Source: JAGQLF01 sp964437465
GTDB taxonomy: Bacteria > Patescibacteriota > Dojkabacteria > J137
Length of the DNA stretch: 15,912 bases
Assembly: GCA_964437465.1 (NCBI GenBank)
Contig: CAYTGI010000024.1
Coordinates: forward strand, 1 to 15,912
Reading direction: 5' to 3'
Made by a program: the position numbers and the translations under genes. Each line of letters begins with the position of its first letter. Within the stretch, counting starts at the first letter, position 1. A model generated the notes under the pieces. That model searched no databases and was not told the origin of the DNA. It was given only the letters and a program-made list of their open reading frames with translations. Positions 1 to 6,482 of the stretch are shown piece after piece.

Positions 1-1941
1 TGGAGCAGGTTCATATGTTTCTTTAAATTCTTTTGAGTTTGCTTTATTTTCAATATCCTCTTTTGTCTCACCATCAATACTCATCATACCTTTGCAGTCA
101 GGCCAAGTTGAACAGCTATAAAATCGACCATATCGACCTAGCTTTATTATCATTGGCTTTCCACACTCTGGACATATAATATCTTTAGGAGCTTCGCCTA
201 GAACAGTAAATTCATCTCTTGGAATATTTTTTTCCTTGTCCAAAATATTCTTCTCAAAAGGAAAGTAGAAGTCTTTTAACATTTTCTTCCAATCTAGTTT
301 ACCTTCAGCGATTTTATCTAAATCCTCCTCCATCTGACTTGTAAACTCGTAGTCTACAACATCGTTGAAATATGTTACGAGAAGTTTATTTACCACAATC
401 CCGGTATCGGTTGGGAATAAATATCTTCCTTCTTTCTCTACATATTTTCTCGACAAAATAGTTGAGATAATTGATGAATATGTAGAAGGTCTTCCAATCC
501 CCAGCTCTTCAAGCTTTTTTATTAATGACGCTTCTGAATATCTTGCTGGCGGTTGAGTAAAATGTTGGAGGGCATTTAACTCATGTTGATTGAATTTATC
601 TCCCACATTAATTTCAGGAAGGATTACCTCTTTCTGTTTTTCTGTTTTAAGTTTTAGATACCCATCAAACAATATTCTTGTTCCTGTTGTTTTAAACTCA
701 TGATTATTTGCCTTAGCTTTTACTGAAATAGTCTCAACTTGAGCTGGGTTCATCTGTGAAGATAGTGCTCTGTTTCGAATTAATTTGTAAAGTTTTGATT
801 GTTCTTCAGTAAATTTTGAATCAGTTGTTTTAGATAGATCTACTGGTCTTATACACTCATGAGCCTCTTGAGCTCCTTTCGATTTTGATTTATATCCGAT
901 TGCTTTTTCTGGAAGATATTTATCACCGAAATCTTTCTTTATAACCTTTCTAGCAGAATCAATAGCACTTTTAGACATGCTTACTGAGTCTGTTCTCATG
1001 TATGTAATAAATCCATTTTCATAAAGTTTTTGAGCAACCATCATTGTTCTCTTTGCAGTAAATCCAAGAGTGTTTACAGCTGTTTGTTGTAATGTACTAG
1101 TTGTAAATGGTGGCTTAGGATATCTCTTTGACTCTTTCTTCTGGATATCTGTTACTTCTAATTGGTGACTTTCAACAGCTTTGATAACTTTTTGCATATC
1201 TTTTTCACTAGGTAACCCCTTCTTATTCTTAAGCCCATGAACATATTCAAAAGGAATTAAGTCTTCATTTACATGCCTCTTCTCATCATCTTTCTTATAG
1301 ATATTTATTTTTAATTTACCTTTCTTATCTTTTGAAACATATGAGTGAAGTGTCCAATATTCTTCAGCATCAAATTTATTTCTTTCATCTTCCTTCTCTA
1401 CTACTAGTCTTAGAGCTACAGATTGCACTCTACCCGCTGACAGACCAAACATTATTTTTTTCCATAAAATTGGAGAAAGTTTATAACCAACTAATCTATC
1501 TAATGCTCTTCGTGCTTGTTGAGCATCAATAAGATCCATATCAAGTTCTCTAGGATTAGAAATGGCTTCTTTAATAGCATCTTCAGTTATTTCACTAAAT
1601 ACAATTCTTTCGACCTTCTTACCTTTCTTTGGATTTCCTTTCTCTGTAATTGCCCCTAATTTTTGTGCAACATGCCAGGCAATTGCTTCTCCTTCCCTAT
1701 CTAAATCGACAGCTAGTATTAATTTATCAGCATCTTTATATGCAGATTTAAGATCTTTTAGAGCTGCTTTTTTTGTAACTTCGTAATCAATCTTAAAATC
1801 ATTATCTGGATCAATTCCAATCTTAGACTTTGGAAGATCTACTACATGTCCTTTTGATGCTTTGACTACATAATCTTTACCAAGATACTTATTTATAGTT
1901 TTTGCCTTTGAGGGCGACTCTACTATTACTAATGACTTCAT
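1..1941 (-). CDS. topA: DNA topoisomerase I (type IA), C-terminus cut by window edge
   Basis: Relaxes negative supercoils by cutting and passing one DNA strand through a transient 5'-phosphotyrosine link. The frame is open for 647 codons from the ATG at 1941 to the window edge. Visible parts in order: the TOPRIM domain with VIVESPSKAKTINKYLG near residues 5-21 and the acidic DLDREGE at 79-85 (Mg2+ binding); the central type IA core; the catalytic tyrosine in FITYMRTDS (Tyr314, codon 1002-1000); and a C4 zinc ribbon with Cys590, Cys593, Cys610 and Cys616. The first zinc ribbon follows the core directly, as in other bacterial TopA; any further C-terminal repeats lie outside the window. It is downstream of dprA on the same strand across a 79-bp spacer that contains a 7-bp tandem repeat. 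No Shine-Dalgarno is seen upstream. Identification is very secure. Confidence 0.97.
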   Translation of the reverse strand, partial: MKSLVIVESPSKAKTINKYLGKDYVVKASKGHVVDLPKSKIGIDPDNDFKIDYEVTKKAALKDLKSAYKDADKLILAVDLDREGEAIAWHVAQKLGAITEKGNPKKGKKVERIVFSEITEDAIKEAISNPRELDMDLIDAQQARRALDRLVGYKLSPILWKKIMFGLSAGRVQSVALRLVVEKEDERNKFDAEEYWTLHSYVSKDKKGKLKINIYKKDDEKRHVNEDLIPFEYVHGLKNKKGLPSEKDMQKVIKAVESHQLEVTDIQKKESKRYPKPPFTTSTLQQTAVNTLGFTAKRTMMVAQKLYENGFITYMRTDSVSMSKSAIDSARKVIKKDFGDKYLPEKAIGYKSKSKGAQEAHECIRPVDLSKTTDSKFTEEQSKLYKLIRNRALSSQMNPAQVETISVKAKANNHEFKTTGTRILFDGYLKLKTEKQKEVILPEINVGDKFNQHELNALQHFTQPPARYSEASLIKKLEELGIGRPSTYSSIISTILSRKYVEKEGRYLFPTDTGIVVNKLLVTYFNDVVDYEFTSQMEEDLDKIAEGKLDWKKMLKDFYFPFEKNILDKEKNIPRDEFTVLGEAPKDIICPECGKPMIIKLGRYGRFYSCSTWPDCKGMMSIDGETKEDIENKANSKEFKETYEPAP

Positions 1942-1986
1942 TAAACGTTATTCTATTCTATATTTAATTATTGTATTAAAATAATT

Positions 1987-2025
1987 CATAACTCATAACT
2001 CATAACTCATAACTCATAACTCATA
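1987..2025. repeat. 7-bp tandem repeat (CATAACT)5.6 in the dprA-topA spacer
   Basis: Five perfect head-to-tail copies of CATAACT occupy 1987-1993, 1994-2000, 2001-2007, 2008-2014 and 2015-2021, followed by a partial CATA. A degenerate copy (two mismatches) precedes at 1980-1986. Read on the coding strand the unit is AGTTATG, so each copy carries an ATG. The repeat begins inside the TGA stop of dprA (2023-2021). It is too short and regular for CRISPR. Copy-number change by slippage would alter only the dprA-topA distance, not either protein. Confidence 0.95.
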
Positions 2026-3085
2026 TTAAAGTGTAACGACCAGACTTATCTTTCGCAACAATATTATCCAATTCTAACTCCAAACATATATGCTGCACTG
2101 ATTCGAGCGAGAACTTAGATATTTCTGTTAATTCATCTATATTTTTAGATCCACTCAACAAAAGATCATAAATGCAGATCTGGTCTTTTGTCAACTTTAA
2201 AGTATATTTCTTTTTATCTGTATCTCCTCTTATTTCAAATATATCAAGTAACTGAGAAGGCTTTGTGTATAAATTAGCTAAGTTATTTACAATCAACTCA
2301 TTAACTCCACCCGAACTGCTTTTCCTCAAATCTCCTGGCACAGCAAAAACTTCTCGATCATATTCATTACCCAATCTTGCAGTAATCAAAGCCCCACTTT
2401 TCGTTGGAGCTTCTGTTACTAAAATCACCGTTGCTAATCCAGCAATTATTCTATTCCTTCTAGCAAACATGCCTGGATGCAACTCGTCCTTTGGGCCAAA
2501 CTCTGAACAAATTAAACCACCCTTATTTAATATTTCAAAATAGATTCTAGAGTTACTTACTGGAACAGACTTGTGAGGGCTAGAAGGAATAACTGATATA
2601 TTTTTGATATTTTTTGATAAAGTTTCACTATGGGCTATTGAATCAACACCATTCGCCAACCCACTACACACTGTTATCTCTAGATCTTTAATTTCTTGAG
2701 CAATTTCTCGAAGAATATGAGAACTGTACTCCGTGGATTTTCTTGTACCTACAATTGATATGATACTCCCAGACGCAATGCTTATATCCCCCTTAAAGTA
2801 TAAGCAAATTGGTGGATCATTAACTTCTCTAAGCCTTAGGGGATATTCATCATGGTGGAAGTAAACAACGTTTATCCCAAATTTCTTAAGATTCTTTGTA
2901 AAGCTAGAATCATTAAAACCTAATGACCATTTTACTGAGTTTCTAATGCCTTCAGGAAACGCTTCTAAGTTATCCTTTGCATTGATATAAATTTCCTGAA
3001 CACTGCCAAAATGTGTAAAGAGTTTCTTAAAAGTAGAAGAACCTATCCCTTTAGCATGAAGTAGGCCACAAACAAATGTATCCAT
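2021..3085 (-). CDS. dprA: DNA-processing protein DprA (Smf)
   Basis: DprA binds single-stranded DNA entering the cell during transformation and loads RecA on it. At 354 residues it has the usual length. A helix-hairpin-helix-like N-terminus (about 1-60) precedes the Rossmann-fold core. The core contains VGTRKST (112-118), SGLANGVDSIAH (141-152), FARRNRIIAGL (207-217), the EAPTKSGALITA segment (225-236) and VFAVPG (246-251), all classic DprA signatures. Residues about 293-354 form the C-terminal winged-helix domain. The segment usually reading G-G-l-d-v-i-Y-P is VIPSSPHKSVP here, so that loop is divergent. It lies 19 nt after the PBP gene and is probably co-transcribed with it. It fits with the comEA/comEC genes found on the other strand. 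Confidence 0.95.
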   Translation of the reverse strand: MDTFVCGLLHAKGIGSSTFKKLFTHFGSVQEIYINAKDNLEAFPEGIRNSVKWSLGFNDSSFTKNLKKFGINVVYFHHDEYPLRLREVNDPPICLYFKGDISIASGSIISIVGTRKSTEYSSHILREIAQEIKDLEITVCSGLANGVDSIAHSETLSKNIKNISVIPSSPHKSVPVSNSRIYFEILNKGGLICSEFGPKDELHPGMFARRNRIIAGLATVILVTEAPTKSGALITARLGNEYDREVFAVPGDLRKSSSGGVNELIVNNLANLYTKPSQLLDIFEIRGDTDKKKYTLKLTKDQICIYDLLLSGSKNIDELTEISKFSLESVQHICLELELDNIVAKDKSGRYTLI

Positions 3086-3104
3086 ATTAGCTAACTTAAC
3101 TACC

Positions 3105-4832
3105 TTATATAGTATTAAGGAAATCTCTTAATACAGGGGATATATAGTAGCCTCCTCCACCATATCGATGAAAGAAACTAAATGAGTAAGTTTCTCCTTC
3201 ATAGTCAAAAGTACCAACAATCCAACTATGAACTCTCTCTACTGGAACGCCATTAACAATTTCATATGTTTCAGCAGACCCAGTTTTAGCTTTAATATTA
3301 TAAGGCAAATCTTTTAAAAATCCAGATACTGCGCTTTGATTACTATAAGCCACTCCAGAAAGCCCTTCGCTTATATTATTAGCGTATTCTTGCTTAAATA
3401 ATTCTAAAGCATCTTTATCTGTCCTGCCAACATATTCAATATTATCCTTATGATTTATGTACTCTACAACGTAAGGGGTAAGAACCTTTCCTTCATTATT
3501 TAATGTTGCCAGAGCTACTGCCACCTGAATTGGACTTACAAGAATTGCTCCTTGCCCAATAACAGCATTGCAAGTGTCGCCATCAAACCATTCTTCACCT
3601 GTTACTTCCTTTTTATACTCAGGAGAATCTAAATTACCAGAATTCTCACCTTCAAAATTTATTCCTGTTAACTTACCAATCCCAAACATATCAGCAGTTT
3701 CTACAAATTCAGTTATACCCTTTTGCTTATCAAGTTCTAAACTATAGTTGCAGAAAAAAAGATTTGAAGATTTTTCTAATGCTCTTTTTAGATTCATTTC
3801 TCCATAAAAGTTTCTTCCAAACTCACAAAATTCATAGCCAGCACCTAATTGCATGCATTGGTTTGAGAAGAATTTTGAACTTGGACCAATAATCTCATTT
3901 TCCAACAAAGAGTAAGCTGTAAAAATTTTAAAAATAGAACCTGGAGTGAATGCTCCCCCAATTGCTTTATCCAAAAGTGGCTGACTTCGACTACTTTCAA
4001 TAATATTAAACTGCTCCTCAGAGATACCGTTAACAATCAGGTTTGTATCAAATCCTGGATAAGAGACCATAGCCTTAATTGCACCTGTCTCTACATTCAT
4101 AATAACTCCAGCACCTCCTGCGGCATTTTGCCTCTCAGCGTAATCTCCTAATATTCTATATAGATTATTCTGCCAGCTTGAATCAATTGTTAAATGAACA
4201 TTTGAGCCTGGCTTAGACGGAATTAAAATTTCTGAAAGCCCTTCAGAAACTCTTTTACCCTTCACACCTTTCAAACTATCTTCATAAAGCAATTCAACCC
4301 TATACTTACCTATCTCATCATTATTTCCATAACCCTTCCCTAAATCTTCCTCACTAACCAAACCTGTATAGCCAAGAATGTGAGCAAATTCTATTGGATA
4401 TCGATAATTCCTAATGTACTTTGGCTCTAGCTCTAAAAAAGATAAGTTAGCTAAGTTATCTATATACTCTTGATTAACGTTTCCTAAAACTTTCTGATCT
4501 CTCTCTAAATTAAAATCTATCTCATTTATTCTCGTATTTAATGATTTACTATCAATACTTTCTTTCAAAGCATAGTAATTAGCTTCCATCTCGATGCTGT
4601 ATTTTAGATAGACGTCATAAACTAGTTCATTATCAGCTAATATCCTACCCTCTGAATCAAGTATGAGACCCCTTGGAGCACTAATAAAGTCCTCTGAAAT
4701 TATGAAATTTACAGATAAAGCTTCAAGTTCAGACCCGCTAGAAAACTGGACGTAGAAACCAGATATAATGATAATAATGGCACCCATGAAGTATAGTAAT
4801 TGTACTGGTATAAAAAATATACGCCTATACAT
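3105..4832 (-). CDS. mrdA: Penicillin-binding protein 2-like D,D-transpeptidase
   Basis: A class B penicillin-binding protein that cross-links peptidoglycan outside the membrane. The 575 residues start with one membrane anchor (about 8-29). Next is the dimerisation/pedestal region with APRGLILDSEGRILA (52-66), the usual RGxIxDRxGxxLA signature. The transpeptidase domain carries all three catalytic motifs: SIFK (299-302, with nucleophile Ser299), SSN (355-357) and KTG (516-518). It overlaps the mreB-like gene by the TAATG arrangement (4834-4830), which implies translational coupling. That pairing with MreB argues for the elongation enzyme (PBP2/MrdA) rather than the division enzyme FtsI, although the two families are close and the symbol is inferred from context. 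No rodA is in the window. Confidence 0.9.
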   Translation of the reverse strand: MYRRIFFIPVQLLYFMGAIIIIISGFYVQFSSGSELEALSVNFIISEDFISAPRGLILDSEGRILADNELVYDVYLKYSIEMEANYYALKESIDSKSLNTRINEIDFNLERDQKVLGNVNQEYIDNLANLSFLELEPKYIRNYRYPIEFAHILGYTGLVSEEDLGKGYGNNDEIGKYRVELLYEDSLKGVKGKRVSEGLSEILIPSKPGSNVHLTIDSSWQNNLYRILGDYAERQNAAGGAGVIMNVETGAIKAMVSYPGFDTNLIVNGISEEQFNIIESSRSQPLLDKAIGGAFTPGSIFKIFTAYSLLENEIIGPSSKFFSNQCMQLGAGYEFCEFGRNFYGEMNLKRALEKSSNLFFCNYSLELDKQKGITEFVETADMFGIGKLTGINFEGENSGNLDSPEYKKEVTGEEWFDGDTCNAVIGQGAILVSPIQVAVALATLNNEGKVLTPYVVEYINHKDNIEYVGRTDKDALELFKQEYANNISEGLSGVAYSNQSAVSGFLKDLPYNIKAKTGSAETYEIVNGVPVERVHSWIVGTFDYEGETYSFSFFHRYGGGGYYISPVLRDFLNTI

Positions 4833-5857
4833 TACAGTAAAATAAAATCTTTAATCTTGTAGTTTTCAAGAAGTTCAGCATTCTCCGAAATGATATCTAA
4901 TCCTTTTACTGAGGAATAAATATCGGTATTTATATTAAGCTCCAAATTCACTTCTTTTTCAATAAACTTTTCTATTCCTCCAAGACCTATCCCTCCTCCA
5001 GTTAATGTTATTCCCGATTCAACAACTTGATCTAAAACATTACTGGAAGTTTTTTCAATTACTTTTTTTATCCTTCCAATTAGAATTTCTAAATCATCTA
5101 GAACAATATTTCTAACTTCTTGAATATCAACACTAATCTTTAAAGGTAGTCCAGTCCTAAGATTTTTACCGTTTAAGTTTTTATATTCCTTTCTCTTTGA
5201 TCCAAGATCTAAATTATCTATTAATGCTTTAAGTTTCTTTATTGGTATCTGAATTGAGTATTTTTCTTTGAAGTATGTATCTATGGACTTAATTATTGTA
5301 TAGAGCCCAAAAGTAAATGTATTATCATGAATAACCTCATTATCTGAAATAACAAGAAGATCAGTTATCTTGTACCCAACCTTACATATCACTGCGTCAC
5401 TAGATGCATCTGATTTCGTATAGTGAGAAGCCACTCCTTCGTTAATATAGACTATAGAACTCACACCGAATGAAAGTAGCGCATCAGTATATGCTGATAA
5501 CTCAACCTCTGAAAAGGTTGAATGAACAGAAATAAAAACATTTGGCCTAAAAAATCTTGTAAATAAATTCATTTTTTTTAAGCTCTCTCCTAATTGATAT
5601 TTAAGAAATAGCTCAGATGCTTTATAGTCTAATATCTTTCCTTCAGCAAAAGGCTTAACTACCTGAACTTTACTACTATTGGCTCTAGTTTTGGCTTTCT
5701 CTCCAATTTCAATAACTTCAGCGTATTCAAAATCAGTACAGATTATAGAAGGTAAATAAAGTGTTATATTAGCTGTTGGAATATAGATCTTGAATACCTC
5801 AGAGCCAAACTCAATAAAAATACCATCTGAGATTTTCGATCTAAGCTTTGAAAACAT
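4832..5857 (-). CDS. mreB: Divergent MreB-family actin-like protein with eroded phosphate loops
   Basis: MreB is a bacterial actin that organises side-wall synthesis. The 341 residues align along the whole MreB fold: VVKPFAEGKILDY (66-78) matches the MreB segment IRPLKDGVIADF, KNLRTGLPLKI (231-241) matches GRDLVTGLPKTI, and GITLTGGGIGLGGIE (282-296) is a well-kept adenosine motif. The other nucleotide motifs are weak. Phosphate-1, normally IDLGTANT, is IEFGSEVF (15-22). Phosphate-2, normally VDIGGGTTE, is ICKVGYKITD (157-166), with the Asp and two of three Gly missing. The EEPMAAA segment is NEGVASH (139-145), with the second Glu kept as Glu140. The gene sits directly upstream of the PBP gene with a 1-nt overlap and starts 8 nt after a tRNA-Thr. 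The family is clear; whether it binds or hydrolyses ATP is doubtful. Confidence 0.85.
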   Translation of the reverse strand: MFSKLRSKISDGIFIEFGSEVFKIYIPTANITLYLPSIICTDFEYAEVIEIGEKAKTRANSSKVQVVKPFAEGKILDYKASELFLKYQLGESLKKMNLFTRFFRPNVFISVHSTFSEVELSAYTDALLSFGVSSIVYINEGVASHYTKSDASSDAVICKVGYKITDLLVISDNEVIHDNTFTFGLYTIIKSIDTYFKEKYSIQIPIKKLKALIDNLDLGSKRKEYKNLNGKNLRTGLPLKISVDIQEVRNIVLDDLEILIGRIKKVIEKTSSNVLDQVVESGITLTGGGIGLGGIEKFIEKEVNLELNINTDIYSSVKGLDIISENAELLENYKIKDFILL

Positions 5858-5865
5858 TATTTGAA

Positions 5866-5939
5866 AGCTGAAACTGGGAATCGAACCCAGGACCTCACCC
5901 TTACCATGGGTGCGCTCTAGCCAACTGAGCTATTCCAGC
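5866..5939 (-). tRNA. thrT: tRNA-Thr(GGU)
   Basis: A 74-nt cloverleaf. The acceptor stem is GCTGGAA/TTTCAGC (one G-T wobble), the D stem GCTC/GAGC, the anticodon stem CACCC/GGGTG with loop ATGGTAA (anticodon GGT), and the T stem CTGGG/CCCAG with loop TTCGATT. The discriminator is T and CCA is not encoded. Position 32 is A, where T or C is usual. It is the last tRNA of the cluster; the mreB-like start codon follows only 8 nt after its 3' end, so its maturation frees the 5' end of that mRNA. Confidence 0.96.
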
Positions 5940-5987
5940 AGGTTAACAAGTATTAAGAATTATACATTATAGAAGTTATTTGAAAAA

Positions 5988-6071
5988 TCCGGAGAGAAGG
6001 ATTTGAACCTCCGTAGACCTAAGGTCGCCTGATTTACAGTCAGGTGCGATTGACCGCTCCGCCATCTCCGG
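5988..6071 (-). tRNA. tyrU: tRNA-Tyr(GUA), type II, with C1-G72
   Basis: An 84-nt type II tRNA. The acceptor stem CCGGAGA/TCTCCGG is a perfect 7 bp, the anticodon stem is CCTGA/TCAGG with loop CTGTAAA (anticodon GTA), and the T stem is GGAGG/CCTTC with loop TTCAAAT. The long variable arm contains the hairpin GACC-TTA-GGTC. The discriminator is A and CCA is not encoded. The long variable arm is the bacterial form. The first pair is C1-G72, whereas bacterial tRNA-Tyr normally has G1-C72; C1-G72 is the archaeal/eukaryotic identity pair. Confidence 0.96.
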
Positions 6072-6120
6072 TTAATATTGAAAGAAAGCCGTGCCTTCGT
6101 TAAAACTTTTGCAGGCTCAC

Positions 6121-6155
6121 AGTTTTCTATTTTTCGTAAACTCAAAAAGAAAACT
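6121..6155. other. Hairpin between tRNA-Thr(UGU) and tRNA-Tyr
   Basis: AGTTTTC (6121-6127) pairs with GAAAACT (6149-6155), and TTTTT (6130-6134) with AAAAA (6144-6148), leaving a 2-nt bulge and a 9-nt loop. In the transcript it starts at the last base of the CCA of tRNA-Thr(UGU). It may help fold or process the spacer between the two tRNAs. There is no T-run placed to make it a terminator. The pairing is visible; the role is not known. Confidence 0.4.
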
Positions 6156-6230
6156 GGAGCTGGAACTGGGACTCGAACCCAGGACCGACTGTTTACAAAA
6201 CAGTTGCTCTACCAACTGAGCTATTCCAGC
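6155..6230 (-). tRNA. thrU: tRNA-Thr(UGU), CCA encoded
   Basis: A 73-nt cloverleaf (6230-6158) followed by an encoded CCA (6157-6155). The acceptor stem GCTGGAA/TTCCAGC is a perfect 7 bp, the D stem is GCTC/GAGC, the anticodon stem ACTGT/ACAGT has loop TTTGTAA (anticodon TGT), and the T stem CTGGG/CCCAG has loop TTCGAGT. The discriminator is T. It shares its 5' half and T arm with tRNA-Thr(GGU), so the two look like old duplicates. It is the only one of the four tRNAs here with a genomic CCA, and that CCA overlaps the spacer hairpin by one base. Confidence 0.96.
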
Positions 6231-6257
6231 ACTTAGCTAAACTTTTAATTGTCAAAA

Positions 6258-6321
6258 TAGCATTAGCTTGAGAAAATGTCCTTTGAACATTTTGCTCGAC
6301 TTTATCCCACGTAGCATTAGC
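6258..6321. repeat. Direct repeat TAGCATTAGC flanking a hairpin
   Basis: TAGCATTAGC occurs at 6258-6267 and 6312-6321. Between the copies lies a perfect 7-bp hairpin, AAAATGT (6273-6279) with ACATTTT (6287-6293). The segment lies between tRNA-Thr(UGU) and the upstream tRNA fragment, inside the presumed tRNA primary transcript. It contains no convincing gene. The mix of direct repeat, hairpin and adjoining tRNA fragment looks like the debris of a rearranged or inserted element; this is inference. Confidence 0.5.
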
Positions 6322-6330
6322 GAAGCGGGA

Positions 6331-6348
6331 AACTGAGCTATTCCAGCA
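6331..6348 (-). pseudogene. 5' tRNA-Thr fragment (tRNA remnant)
   Basis: The 18 bases at 6331-6348 are identical to 6214-6231 and to 5923-5940, the 5' ends of the two intact tRNA-Thr genes: the base before the acceptor, the 5' acceptor strand, positions 8-9, the D-stem 5' strand and the start of the D loop. The match stops after the D-loop AGTT, and no matching D-stem 3' strand, anticodon arm, T arm or 3' acceptor strand follows. It is therefore a broken copy, in the same orientation as the cluster and first in order. It may be the remnant of a third tRNA or a mark left by recombination at the tRNA. Confidence 0.75.
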
Positions 6349-6365
6349 ATAATCTTTAAAATTTC

Positions 6366-6383
6366 TTTAAATGTGCATTTAAA
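6366..6383. promoter_or_regulatory. Palindrome TTTAAATG-TG-CATTTAAA in the divergent intergenic region
   Basis: Perfect 8-bp arms with a 2-nt centre lie just downstream of the -10 box of the proposed tRNA/mreB promoter, covering roughly +5 to +22 of that transcript. It could be an operator for a dimeric repressor or a small RNA hairpin at the transcript's 5' end. AT-rich sequence makes short palindromes common, so this is tentative. Confidence 0.4.
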
Positions 6384-6394
6384 AAGACTTTCCA

Positions 6395-6424
6395 AGTATA
6401 GCAAAACACTATAAAACTTTGCAA
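6395..6424 (-). promoter_or_regulatory. Sigma70-type promoter for the tRNA-Thr-Tyr-Thr/mreB operon
   Basis: On the minus strand, -35 TTGCAA (6424-6419) and -10 TATACT (6400-6395) are separated by 18 bp. The -10 is preceded by TGC, giving an extended -10. Transcription would start near 6388, about 160 nt before the first intact tRNA. The same TTGCAA serves as a -35 for the opposite strand. Confidence 0.55.
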
Positions 6425-6447
6425 AATATTTCATTATAAGCTAAAAT
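6419..6447 (+). promoter_or_regulatory. Sigma70-type promoter for rpmB
   Basis: -35 TTGCAA (6419-6424) and -10 TAAAAT (6442-6447) are separated by exactly 17 bp. The predicted start is near 6454, giving a 5' leader of about 29 nt before rpmB. TTGCAA is its own reverse complement and is also the -35 of the divergent tRNA promoter. The -10 is only a fair match. Confidence 0.45.
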
Positions 6448-6482
6448 CTAGGCGTCAATTTAATCATATAAATACACTAAAT

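Noticed and set aside
1332..1786. Short plus-strand open frames inside topA
   Set aside because: They lie antisense to the continuous topA frame that carries the active site and TOPRIM motifs.
1987..2025. CRISPR array
   Set aside because: The units are 7 bp, contiguous and without spacers; no cas genes nearby.
5940..5987. Missing tRNA-Gly between tRNA-Tyr and tRNA-Thr(GGU)
   Set aside because: The 48-bp gap is too short and has no tRNA-like stem or T-loop.
5960..6145. Open frame of 61 codons on the minus strand across the tRNA cluster
   Set aside because: It runs straight through tRNA-Tyr and its spacer; no protein-like signal.
6224..6255. TTGACA (6255-6250) as -35 of a promoter directly before tRNA-Thr(UGU)
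   Set aside because: The hexamer is perfect on the minus strand, but at 17 bp the -10 would fall inside the tRNA and no -10-like sequence is present.
6252..6434. Open frame of 60 codons on the minus strand (starting ATG at 6434)
   Set aside because: It covers the promoter boxes, palindrome and tRNA fragment. The length is expected by chance in this spacer and nothing resembles a known protein.
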